Of a DNA stretch of 54,418 bases, positions 22,698-30,343 are shown piece by piece; position 1 is the first letter of the stretch, and each line of letters starts with the position of its first letter. The notes under the pieces are model-generated. The model was not told where the DNA came from. It ran no database searches and saw nothing but the letters and a program-made list of their open reading frames with translations. Source of the stretch: Brevibacterium rongguiense (GTDB taxonomy: Bacteria; Actinomycetota; Actinomycetes; Actinomycetales; Brevibacteriaceae); contig NZ_WWEQ01000016.1 in assembly GCF_009857845.1 (NCBI RefSeq), positions 1-54,418 on the forward strand, read 5' to 3'. A program made the position numbers and the translations under genes.

Positions 22698-23969
22698 ATG
22701 ATGCCTGCCGCCCGACCCTCCCTCGAGCGCGCGAACCTGTGGCACCGGGCCTCCGCGGCCGCCGGCCTCATCGATGCGCAGGGCAGGGTGGGCGGCACGG
22801 TCTACGCCGCGATGACGGAGCTCGCCGCCCGCACGGGGGCGGTCAACCTGGGCCAGGGCGCGCCCGGCACGGACCCGGACCCCCGGCTCGTCGAAGCGGC
22901 GGCACGAGCCATGCGGGCCGGTGCCAACCAGTACTCCCCCGCCCAGGGCCACCCGGACCTCATCGCGGCGGTCGCTCAGTACCGCAGCTCCCCCGCCGGC
23001 CGCATCGCCCCGGAGGAGGTGCTCATCACCGTGGGCGCCACGGAGGCCATCACCGCCTCCGTGCTGGCGCTCGTGCCGGCAGGGGGCGCGGTCATCGCGT
23101 TCGAGCCGTTCTACGACTCCTATGCCGCCGCCGCGGCGCTCGCCGGCGCCGAGCTGCTCACCGTGCCGCTGCTGCCCACGGCCGAGCGCGGCTTCGCCCC
23201 GGACTGGGCGGCACTCGACGCCGCCCTGGCATCGCCGCAGGCCGCGGTCGGCGCCGCGCTCATCGTCAACGACCCGCACAACCCCACCGGCACCGTGTTC
23301 TCCGCCGCGGAGCTGCTGCGCCTGCACGCGGCTGCGCAGGCGGCCGATGCGTGGCTCATCACCGATGAGGTCTACGAGTTCCTCACCTTCAACGGCCGGC
23401 CGCACGAGCGCCTCGCGCAGCTCGTGCCGGACTCGCAGCGGATCGTGAGCATCTCCTCGGCGGGCAAGACCTTCAACGTCACCGGCTGGAAGATCGGCTG
23501 GCTCACCGCGCCGGCGCCGGTGCGCCTCGCGATCCAGGCCGTCAAGCAGTACCTGACGTTCGTGGGCGGCGCGCCGTTCCAGCCGGCCATCGCGCAGGCC
23601 CTGGCCGATCCGTCGCTCGCAGCGGCCAACCGCGATTCGCTGGCGCGCCGGTGCGACGCGCTCACGGCGCCGCTGCGGGAGGTCGCGGGGCTCACCGTTC
23701 ACGAGGCGCAGGCCGGCTACTTCGTCCTCGCCGACTTCTCCGCCCTCACGGACCTCGACGCGGCCGCGCTCAACGAGCGCCTCGCCGTGGACTGCGGGAT
23801 CGTCGGCATCCCGGTGGCGGCGCTGTGCCGGCCCGGCAGCGCGGCGGCGCAGGCCTATCGCGGCACGCTGCGCTATTCGTTCTGCAAGGCACCCGAGGAC
23901 GTCGCCGAGGCCGCGCGGCGGCTCTCCGGGCTGGGCGCCCAGCTCGCCGCGGGCCTCCACACCGCCTGA
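22698..23969 (+). CDS. PLP-dependent class I aminotransferase (kynurenine-aminotransferase/DapC-like)
   Basis: 423 residues, fold type I. The PLP lysine is in SISSAGKTFNVTGWKIGW. NDPHNPTGTVFS and DEVYEFLTF are the cofactor-binding asparagine and aspartate/tyrosine regions, and GTLRYSFCKAPED carries the substrate-binding Arg. The subfamily covers kynurenine/methionine aminotransferases and the actinobacterial N-succinyl-DAP aminotransferase DapC. The sequence alone does not decide which. The ATG directly follows the hisN stop (TAGATG), so the two are co-transcribed; a second ATG follows at once. Confidence 0.88.
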   Translation: MMPAARPSLERANLWHRASAAAGLIDAQGRVGGTVYAAMTELAARTGAVNLGQGAPGTDPDPRLVEAAARAMRAGANQYSPAQGHPDLIAAVAQYRSSPAGRIAPEEVLITVGATEAITASVLALVPAGGAVIAFEPFYDSYAAAAALAGAELLTVPLLPTAERGFAPDWAALDAALASPQAAVGAALIVNDPHNPTGTVFSAAELLRLHAAAQAADAWLITDEVYEFLTFNGRPHERLAQLVPDSQRIVSISSAGKTFNVTGWKIGWLTAPAPVRLAIQAVKQYLTFVGGAPFQPAIAQALADPSLAAANRDSLARRCDALTAPLREVAGLTVHEAQAGYFVLADFSALTDLDAAALNERLAVDCGIVGIPVAALCRPGSAAAQAYRGTLRYSFCKAPEDVAEAARRLSGLGAQLAAGLHTA

Positions 23970-24043
23970 GCCTGCGCCTGCGCCTGTACCTGCGCCTGCG
24001 CCCCACAGCCGCCCGTGGTCCAGGGGCGAGTGTTCGCACACGC

Positions 24044-24075
24044 CGCAGGGGCGGGTGCGAGCACCCGCCCCTGCG
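24044..24075. terminator. Bidirectional terminator between the aminotransferase and yceI
   Basis: Perfect 15-bp arms CGCAGGGGCGGGTGC/GCACCCGCCCCTGCG separated by GA (effectively a 14-bp stem with a 4-nt loop), lying between two convergent genes. Confidence 0.85.
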
Positions 24076-24103
24076 ATGCGCGCACCGGGGCGCGCGGGAT
24101 CGC

Positions 24104-24655
24104 TCAGGCCTGCTTGACGGCTTCGATCTCGATGGCGAGCTGGATCTTGTCGGACACCAGCAGGTCGCCGCCGGGCAGCTTCGCATCGAAGCTCATGCCG
24201 AAGTCCTTGCGGCTGATGGCGGTCGTGGCGGAGAAGCCCGCGACGGTGTTGCCGTACGGGTCCTCGTTGGCGCCGTTGAACTCGGCCTTGAAGGACACGG
24301 GACGCTCGACGCCGCGCAGGGTCAGCGTGCCCTCGAGGGTGAATTCGGGGCCCTCGACACCCGTGATCGCGGTCGAGGCGAAGGTGATCTGCGGGTGCTC
24401 GGAGGCGAGGAAGAAGTCACCGGACTTCAGGTGCTCATCGCGCTGCTCGTTGGCGGTGGAGACGGTCGCGGCATCGGCCGAGGCGCGCACCGAGCTGGCG
24501 GTGAAGTCCTCGGCGATCTCGAGGACGCCCTCGATGCCGTAGATGTTGCCCCGGACCTTCGAGACGCCGGCGTGGCGGGCGGTGAAGGCGAAGTCGGAGT
24601 GCGCTCCGTCGATGTTCCAGGTGCCTGCGGTCAGTCCGGTGGGAAGGGTGCTCAT
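24104..24655 (-). CDS. YceI family protein
   Basis: 183 residues with a lipocalin-like YceI beta-barrel: GTWNIDGAHSDFAFTARHAG at the start, SGDFFLASEHPQITF in the middle and FSATTAISRKDFGMSFDAKL near the end. Family members bind polyisoprenoid or other amphiphilic ligands. No signal peptide is present, so this is a cytosolic version. ATG 24655 follows AAGGAGAG. A palindromic site lies upstream at 24741-24754. Confidence 0.92.
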   Translation of the reverse strand: MSTLPTGLTAGTWNIDGAHSDFAFTARHAGVSKVRGNIYGIEGVLEIAEDFTASSVRASADAATVSTANEQRDEHLKSGDFFLASEHPQITFASTAITGVEGPEFTLEGTLTLRGVERPVSFKAEFNGANEDPYGNTVAGFSATTAISRKDFGMSFDAKLPGGDLLVSDKIQLAIEIEAVKQA

Positions 24656-24740
24656 GTGCTCTCCTTGGCGATTGCGGGCGGGCCTGCGGCTGCGCCCCGT
24701 GTTCTGTCAGTGTCCTGTCGAACCAGTCTAGTTTAAACAT

Positions 24741-24754
24741 CAACCACTTGGTTG
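24741..24754. promoter_or_regulatory. Palindromic operator candidate upstream of yceI
   Basis: CAACCACTTGGTTG has 6-bp arms around CT, next to an AT-rich TTTAAAC, in a region that is otherwise almost all G and C. It lies 86 bp upstream of the yceI ATG. Size and symmetry suit a MarR-type regulator, but no such gene is in the window. Confidence 0.4.
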
Positions 24755-24819
24755 CGCTGGTGTAACCGGCTCCCACCGCCGATCATTCCCGCCCCGCGGA
24801 AAAACTTCCGCGCACCCGC

Positions 24820-25977
24820 TCAGCCCGCGGCCCGCTTCTTCGCGCCCTTCGACTGGTCAGCGCCCTGCTTCTTGGTGGGGCCCTGCTTCTTGCTGGTCCC
24901 CTGCTTCTTGTCGGTGCTCTGCTTCTTCACGGTGCTCTGCTTCTTGCTGGTCCCCTGCTTCTTGTCGGTGCTCTGCGTCTTGTCGGTGCTTTGCTTCTTG
25001 GCGTCCGCAGGCCCGGCGCCCTTGCTCGCAGCCCCGTTCCTCTTCGAGCTCTTCTTCGCGGTGCTCGTCGTGCCGGCGCCGTTCTTGCCGGCACCCTGTT
25101 TCGCGGCGCCCTTCTGCCCGGCGCTCGTCTTCTCGCGGCTCTTCGTACGATCCTTCTTCCCACCGCCCGCGCCCGGGCCCGGCTCCTGTGACCCGGAGCG
25201 ACGAGCCGCCACGCTGCGCTTGAGGGCCTCCATGAGGTCGATGACCTCACCGCCGGAGTCATCGTCATCCTCCCCCAGCGTCACGGCGGTGTCGATCGAT
25301 TCGCCGCGTCCCAGCTTGTCCTCGATGAGGGCGTCGAGCTCCTGCTGGTACTCGTCGTGGAACGCCTCCGGTTCGAAGTCGGCGGAGAACTCCTCGATGA
25401 GCGAGCGGGCCATCTTCTTCTCCTGCGCACTGGGCTTCGCATCCTGCGCGGCGGTGTCCAGATCGGCCGGCCGGACCTCGTCGGCCCACAGGAGCGACTG
25501 CAGCGCGATGACCTCTCCGCGCACCCGCAGTGCGCCCAGCCGGGTGCGCGAGCGCAGCGTGAACGTGACGATGGCGGTGCGCTCGGCCTCCGCGAGCGTC
25601 TCGCGCAGCAGGGCGTAGGCCTTGGCGGACTTCGCGTCCGGCTCCAGGTAGTAGGCGCGGTCGACCATGAGCGGGTCCACCTGGGCGGCGGGCACGAACT
25701 GGGCGATGCTGATCTCGCGGCCCGCCTCGGCGGGGAGCGCGTCCAGCTCCTCATCGGTGATGATGACCGTCTCGTCACCGTCGTCATAGGCCCGGTCGAT
25801 GTCCTCGTAGGCCACCTTCTTGCCGCAGATCTCGCAGCGCCGCTCGTAGCGGATGCGGCCGCCGTCCTCGTCGTGGACCTGATGGAGCTCCACGTCGTGG
25901 GACTTCCGCGCCCCGTAGAGCCTGACCGGCACGCTCACGAGCCCAAAGGCCACCGTGCCACTCCAGATTGCCCGCAT
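24820..25977 (-). CDS. ku: Non-homologous end joining protein Ku
   Basis: 385 residues. The core Ku domain (MRAIWSGTVAFGLVSVPVRL through about residue 260) forms the homodimeric ring that threads onto DNA ends and recruits LigD. A C-terminal tail of about 120 residues is Lys-, Gln-, Ser- and Thr-rich and contains eight hexapeptide repeats such as STDKKQ and GTSKKQ, encoded by an 18-bp minisatellite. Basic tails are known in actinobacterial Ku and affect DNA binding, but a regular hexapeptide array is unusual. ATG 25977 was chosen over GTG 25986 for spacing from AAGGGGAG. It is divergent from ligD. Confidence 0.95.
   Translation of the reverse strand: MRAIWSGTVAFGLVSVPVRLYGARKSHDVELHQVHDEDGGRIRYERRCEICGKKVAYEDIDRAYDDGDETVIITDEELDALPAEAGREISIAQFVPAAQVDPLMVDRAYYLEPDAKSAKAYALLRETLAEAERTAIVTFTLRSRTRLGALRVRGEVIALQSLLWADEVRPADLDTAAQDAKPSAQEKKMARSLIEEFSADFEPEAFHDEYQQELDALIEDKLGRGESIDTAVTLGEDDDDSGGEVIDLMEALKRSVAARRSGSQEPGPGAGGGKKDRTKSREKTSAGQKGAAKQGAGKNGAGTTSTAKKSSKRNGAASKGAGPADAKKQSTDKTQSTDKKQGTSKKQSTVKKQSTDKKQGTSKKQGPTKKQGADQSKGAKKRAAG
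24865..25008 (-). repeat. 18-bp minisatellite in the Ku tail, eight units
   Basis: Eight contiguous 18-bp units at 24865, 24883, 24901, 24919, 24937, 24955, 24973 and 24991, with plus-strand consensus CTGCTTCTTGTCGGTGCT. Two units are identical at 24901/24955 and two at 24883/24937, which suggests recent duplication of a block. Each unit encodes six residues ending KKQ or similar. Confidence 0.95.
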
Positions 25978-26091
25978 TGCCCGCACTCCCCTTCACCGCC
26001 GCAACCGTGCTGACTACGCTGAGCCTAGCGGTGCGGCCCACGCCCCGCCCGCGGCCGCGGCGCACGCGCAGAACCCGCAGGAGGCAGCGCC

Positions 26092-28935
26092 ATGCCACGA
26101 TCCGATCGCCCCCGCGGCGGTTCGCGCACCGCCTCCGCCCACGCGCGGACCGTCACGATCGACGGGCACCGGCTCAAGCTGACCCACCTGGACAAGGTCC
26201 TCTACCCCGCCGCGGGCTTCACGAAGGCCGACGTCCTCGACTACTACGCGGCGGTCGCCGAGGCGCTCATCCCCCTGGCCCGGGCGCGCCCGCTCACCCG
26301 CAAGCGCTGGCCGGACGGGGTCGGAACCGCGGCGCATCCCCTGCGGCCGTTCTTCCGCAAGGCCCTCGAGGCATCCGCGCCGGCCTGGATTCCGCGCGTG
26401 TCCCAGCACCACGCCGATCACACGAGCGTCTACCCGCTGCTGGACTCCCCCGCCGTCCTCGCGTGGCTCGGCCAGCTGGCCGCGCTCGAACTGCACGTCC
26501 CGCAGTGGCGCGTGTCCGCCGAGGGCAGCGCCCTGCCGCCCGACCGCATGGTCCTCGACCTGGATCCCGGACCCGGCGCCGGGCTGGCCGAGTGCGCCGA
26601 GGTCGCCCGGCTGTGCCGCGAGATCATGCACGGCATGGGCCTTGAGCCGCTGCCCGTGACCTCCGGTTCGAAGGGCATCCACCTGTACGCAGCGCTGCCC
26701 GGTGACACGGGCGCGGAGGAGGTCAAGGAGGTCGCGCACGAACTGGCGCGCTCCCTCGCCGCCGAGCGCCCGGAGCTCATCGTCAGCGAGATGGCCACCG
26801 CACTGCGCCGCGGCAAGGTGCTCATCGACTGGAGCCAGAACAGCGCGGCGAAGACCACCGCCTGCCCGTACTCCCTGCGCGGTGGCCCCGAGCCCACCGT
26901 GGCCGCGCCCCGGACCTGGGAGGAGCTCGACGACCCGGGGCTTGCGCAGCTGGGACCCGCCGAGGTCGTCGAGCGGCTGCGCTCCGGCCTGGAGCCGCTG
27001 GCCGCGCTGGCAGGCGGGGGCGGCGACCGCCTCGACGCCTACCGCGCCAAGCGCGACGGCAGCCTCACACCCGAGCCGGTCCCGGTGGCGGGCACGCTGA
27101 GCACCTCGGGCGGCTCCGCGGCCTCGGGCGGCTCTGACGCGCCGAACGGCTCCGGCGCATCGAATGGCTCTGGCGTATCGCATGGCTCTGACGTATCGCA
27201 TGGCTCTGACGTATCGGATGGCTCCGACACATCGGCAGGCGCCGGCGCCTCGGCGCCCCGGAACGGCGGGGACGCGCGCAGCGGGCCCGGCGGCGGGCCG
27301 GGCCGGATCTTCGTCATCCAGGAGCACCACGCACGCGCACTGCACTTCGACACCCGCCTCGAGCACGACGGCGTGCTGGTCTCCTGGGCGGTGCCCAAGG
27401 GGCCGCCCCTGCGCCGGGGCGTCAACCGGCTGGCCGTGCAGACCGAGGACCACCCCATGGACTACGCGGACTTCTCCGGGACGATTCCCGCGGGGCAGTA
27501 CGGCGCCGGCACAGTGAGCATCTGGGACACCGGCGCGCTGGAGGTGGAGAAGTGGCGCCCCGATGAGATCGTGGCGGTGCTCTTCGGCCGGCCCGACGGC
27601 GGGCTGGGCGGCGTGCCGCGGCGCTACGCCCTCATCCGCACGCGGGGCGAGGACTGGCTGCTGCAGCTCATGAAGGACCAGCCGCCGAAGGGCGCCCGGC
27701 CCCCGAGCGGACAGCCGCCGGCGGACGGACAGCCGCCGGCGAGCGCACCGTCGACGGCGAACCCACCGGACCGCGCGGACGCAGCGGACCGGGCGGACGC
27801 AGCGGACCGGGCGGTGGCACCGGGCCAGGTCGATGCACCGGACCGAGCGGGCGCGGCGGGTCATACCGCCGGTGAGGACGAGGCGGCCGGCGAGGACCGT
27901 CCCGGTGCCGCCGATTCCCGTGAAGCCCCCGCCGGGCACGCCGGGCACGCCGGGCACGCGGGGCCCGCGGTGCCCAGCGCTGGCGGCCTGCCCGCCCCCA
28001 TGCTCGCCGTGGCGGAGCTCCCCGGCCCGCGCCTTGCCGCCGAACCGCGCGCCTGGGAGGCGAAGTGGGACGGCTACCGGGCCATCGCCCGGGTGGGTGA
28101 GCACGGGGTCGAGGTGCGCAGTCGCAGCGGGGCGGATCTCACCGAGCGCTTCCCCGAGCTCGCGACGCTTGCCGAGGCCGCCGCATCGGGCACGGTCGTC
28201 GACGGCGAGATCGTGGTGCTCGACTCCGACGGCCGCCCGGACTTCGCGCGCCTGCAGCGGCGGGCGGACCTCCCGGAGGCGCAGACCGCCCGGGCCGCGC
28301 AGTCGCAGCCCGTGTTCTACATGCTCTTCGATCTGCTCGCAGCCGCCGGGGAGGACCTGTGCGAACTGCCCTACGCGCAGCGCCGCGCACGGCTCGCGGA
28401 CACCGTGGAGCCCGGTGGTCCCATCGCCGTCCCGGCGGGCCTGGGCGATGCCCTGCCCGCCGCGCTCGCCGCGAGCGCGGGACTGGGCCTCGAGGGCGTG
28501 GTGGGCAAGCTGCGCGAGAGCCCGTACCGGCCCGGGGTGCGCTCGCAGGACTGGGTGAAGATCAAGCACACGGCGGACCAGGCCGTGGTGATCATCGGCT
28601 GGCGGCCCGGCCGCGGCGGCCGCGCGGCCACGTTCGGCTCGCTGCTCGTCGCGGTGCACAGCGACGGCGAGCTGCGCTACGCCGGTCGTGTGGGCGCGGG
28701 CTTCGACGACCGGCAGCTGCGGACCCTGCGCACGCGCCTCGACCGCCTGCGGCGGGCCACCGCGCCGGCCACCGGCGTGCCCGCGGCGGTCGCCCGCGAG
28801 GCCGAGTGGGTCACTCCCCGGTTGGTGGGCGAGGTCCGCCACTCCGGGCGCACCGCCGGCGGCGCGCTGCGCCATCCCGTGTGGCGCGGGCTGCGCGAGG
28901 ACGTGGCCCCCGACCAGGTGCAGTGGGAGATGTGA
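26092..28935 (+). CDS. ligD: ATP-dependent DNA ligase D (POL-PE-LIG)
   Basis: 947 residues in the mycobacterial order: primase/polymerase domain (1 to about 300; VLDLDPGPGAG holds the metal aspartates, TSGSKGIHLY the nucleotide site), phosphoesterase domain (about 400-540; HHARALHFDTRLEHDG, SWAVPKGP) and ligase domain (about 645-947; nucleotidyl lysine K658 in EAKWDGYRA, VKIKHT motif V). It fills and seals ends held by Ku. Two long linkers are repetitive: seven GSDVSH-like hexapeptides before PE, and DRADAA and GHA repeats before LIG. ATG 26092 follows AGGAGG. Confidence 0.96.
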   Translation: MPRSDRPRGGSRTASAHARTVTIDGHRLKLTHLDKVLYPAAGFTKADVLDYYAAVAEALIPLARARPLTRKRWPDGVGTAAHPLRPFFRKALEASAPAWIPRVSQHHADHTSVYPLLDSPAVLAWLGQLAALELHVPQWRVSAEGSALPPDRMVLDLDPGPGAGLAECAEVARLCREIMHGMGLEPLPVTSGSKGIHLYAALPGDTGAEEVKEVAHELARSLAAERPELIVSEMATALRRGKVLIDWSQNSAAKTTACPYSLRGGPEPTVAAPRTWEELDDPGLAQLGPAEVVERLRSGLEPLAALAGGGGDRLDAYRAKRDGSLTPEPVPVAGTLSTSGGSAASGGSDAPNGSGASNGSGVSHGSDVSHGSDVSDGSDTSAGAGASAPRNGGDARSGPGGGPGRIFVIQEHHARALHFDTRLEHDGVLVSWAVPKGPPLRRGVNRLAVQTEDHPMDYADFSGTIPAGQYGAGTVSIWDTGALEVEKWRPDEIVAVLFGRPDGGLGGVPRRYALIRTRGEDWLLQLMKDQPPKGARPPSGQPPADGQPPASAPSTANPPDRADAADRADAADRAVAPGQVDAPDRAGAAGHTAGEDEAAGEDRPGAADSREAPAGHAGHAGHAGPAVPSAGGLPAPMLAVAELPGPRLAAEPRAWEAKWDGYRAIARVGEHGVEVRSRSGADLTERFPELATLAEAAASGTVVDGEIVVLDSDGRPDFARLQRRADLPEAQTARAAQSQPVFYMLFDLLAAAGEDLCELPYAQRRARLADTVEPGGPIAVPAGLGDALPAALAASAGLGLEGVVGKLRESPYRPGVRSQDWVKIKHTADQAVVIIGWRPGRGGRAATFGSLLVAVHSDGELRYAGRVGAGFDDRQLRTLRTRLDRLRRATAPATGVPAAVAREAEWVTPRLVGEVRHSGRTAGGALRHPVWRGLREDVAPDQVQWEM
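27112..27237 (+). repeat. 18-bp minisatellite in the POL-PE linker of LigD, seven units
   Basis: Seven consecutive 18-bp units from 27112, consensus near GGCTCTGACGTATCGCAT, each encoding a hexapeptide such as GSDVSH, GSGASN or GSDVSD. The units at 27166, 27184 and 27202 differ at only one to three bases, so expansion there is recent. Confidence 0.95.
27769..27822 (+). repeat. Second 18-bp repeat in LigD (PE-LIG linker), three units
   Basis: Three units of 18 bp (27769, 27787, 27805), near GACCGGGCGGACGCAGCG, encode DRADAA, DRADAA and DRAVAP. A separate run of 9-bp GCCGGGCAC units (three copies, near 27938-27964) encodes AGH repeats a little further on. Confidence 0.85.
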
Positions 28936-29106
28936 TGGCCGCCCGCGCACCTCGGCGGGGCCCGCATGCCCACGGGTTTCCCAGCGGGGGCGCCTAGGCT
29001 GGGAGAGCGCCGGGGCGCGGCAGCCGCCGGGACCCGGCCATCCGAGCACCACGCACGCGCGGGGCTCCGCACAGGGACGCCCTGCCCGACCTCTCGAGGA
29101 GACCCC

Positions 29107-29610
29107 TTGTCCAGCGCCGCCGCCCCCGTCCACCGCTCCACGACCCCGCCCTCCGGCAGGAGCCTGCTGGCCCTCCTGGGATTCGGTGCCGCCGTGCTGG
29201 CCGCCGCCGTCATCGGCGGCCTCGCCTCCGGTGGCTCGCAGCAGGTCTACTCCTCGCTCGAGCTGCCCGCCTTCGCGCCCCCCGGCTGGCTCTTCGGCCC
29301 GGCCTGGGCGCTCTTCTACGCGCTCATCGCCCTTGCCGGCTGGCTGGTCTGGCGCCGCGCGGGCTTCGATTCCGCCCTGTGGGTGTGGACCGCCCAGCTC
29401 GTCCTCAACGCCGCCTGGACGCCCCTGTTCTTCGCGGCCGGAATCTACTGGCTGGCCTTCGCGGAGATCGCCCTGCTGTGGGTGGTCCTCCTCGTATGCA
29501 TCGGCATGTTCTGGCGCCGCAGCCGCCCGGCCTCCCTGCTCATGCTCCCCTACCTCGCGTGGGTGACGTTCGCGGCCGCCCTCAACCTGGCGATCGCCGT
29601 CCTCAACTGA
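29107..29610 (+). CDS. tspO: TspO/MBR family tryptophan-rich sensory protein
   Basis: 167 residues with five predicted membrane helices. Family motifs are LPAFAPPGWLFGPAWALFY (loop and helix 2), WTAQLVLNAAWTPLFF (helix 3) and LPYLAWVTFAAALNLAI (helix 5). Bacterial TspO binds porphyrins and other tetrapyrroles and is tied to oxidative stress. The start is TTG 29107 after GAGGAGACCCC; no ATG or GTG fits the conserved N-terminus. A TAGGCT -10-like box lies at 28995-29000, giving a leader of about 100 nt. Confidence 0.9.
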   Translation: MSSAAAPVHRSTTPPSGRSLLALLGFGAAVLAAAVIGGLASGGSQQVYSSLELPAFAPPGWLFGPAWALFYALIALAGWLVWRRAGFDSALWVWTAQLVLNAAWTPLFFAAGIYWLAFAEIALLWVVLLVCIGMFWRRSRPASLLMLPYLAWVTFAAALNLAIAVLN

Positions 29611-29946
29611 TCCGCTGATCCGCGCCCGCTGGGCGTCTGGTCCCTTGGGCCCGTGCGCGGCCGGTTCGCCCGTGGGCGGCCGGCCGCACACGCATGTGTG
29701 AGGGAGGCGGCCGGCGGCGCCGGCACAGCCGGGCCGCACCTCGGGTCCGGAGGGATGCCGCGCCCCCGCCCGGGCCCCGTGGGCGCCTGACGATCCGAAC
29801 GCCCCGCGGCCCCGTACGCACCTCGGTCCTGCACGGACCTCGGGTCCGAACTCCGCGCAGCCCGGCCGCAACGCTGGCCCCGCTCGGGTGAGGCCCGCCG
29901 TCCGCTGCCGACCGCCGTGCGCGAACTCGCTGCCGGTGAGCATGAC
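29611..29946. other. Gene-free gap between tspO and the initiator tRNA
   Basis: No supported gene. It holds two short palindromes, GCGGCCGGCCGC (29676-29687) and CACACGCATGTGTG (29687-29700), and a repeated ACCTCGGGTCCG word (near 29730 and 29840). No ribosome-binding site precedes any of the short open frames. Confidence 0.5.
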
Positions 29947-29982
29947 GAAGGCCCCCGATCCTCATGAGGATCGGGGGCCTTC
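29947..29982 (-). terminator. Terminator of tRNA-fMet
   Basis: A perfect 36-nt palindrome with 18-nt halves (GAAGGCCCCCGATCCTCA and its complement) forms a stem of about 16 bp with a small loop. It starts 6 bp after the tRNA 3' end on the minus strand and ends in CCTTCG. Confidence 0.85.
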
Positions 29983-29988
29983 TTCTCG

Positions 29989-30062
29989 TGGCGGGGGAGG
30001 GATTTGAACCCTCGACCTCCGGGTTATGAGCCCGGCGAGCTACCGAACTGCTCCACCCCGCG
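29989..30062 (-). tRNA. Initiator tRNA-fMet(CAT)
   Basis: 74 nt. The anticodon loop is CTCATAA (CAT), flanked by three G-C pairs in the anticodon stem (CCGGG/CCCGG), and position 1 C faces C rather than pairing, the two hallmarks of an initiator tRNA. The T arm is GAGGGTTCAAATCCCTC and the discriminator is A. CCA is not encoded. Confidence 0.95.
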
Positions 30063-30301
30063 ATGCGTGTCCCACTATACGCACTCCCCGCTCGGGGGCC
30101 AAATCGAGGGGCTGTGACCTGCCCGACACCCCCCCGGCGGCCCCTCGGGAACGCGGGCCGGGGCTGGTGTGCACCCGAGCCGGCGTACGCAACCCGGCCC
30201 CTGCGCGCCGCGGGCGCGGCCTCGGCCTCACCCGCGGCGCAGCCCGCGCTCCGGGACCGGGCGCAGCCTGCGCGCCATGCCCGGCCTGCGCCTCGGGCCG
30301 C

Positions 30302-30335
30302 GCGCGCCCGGCCCCGGAACCGGGACCGGGCGCGC
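30302..30335 (-). terminator. Hairpin after the UPF0182 gene
   Basis: 16-bp arms with one mismatch around AA (30302-30317 and 30320-30335), eight bases beyond the stop codon on the minus strand. Confidence 0.6.
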
Positions 30336-30343
30336 CCGGGCGC

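Noticed and set aside
26014..29943. A 1309-codon minus-strand frame opposite ligD
   Set aside because: Shadow of ligD; repetitive Arg/Gly/Ala translation, no ribosome-binding site, and it crosses tspO and intergenic DNA.
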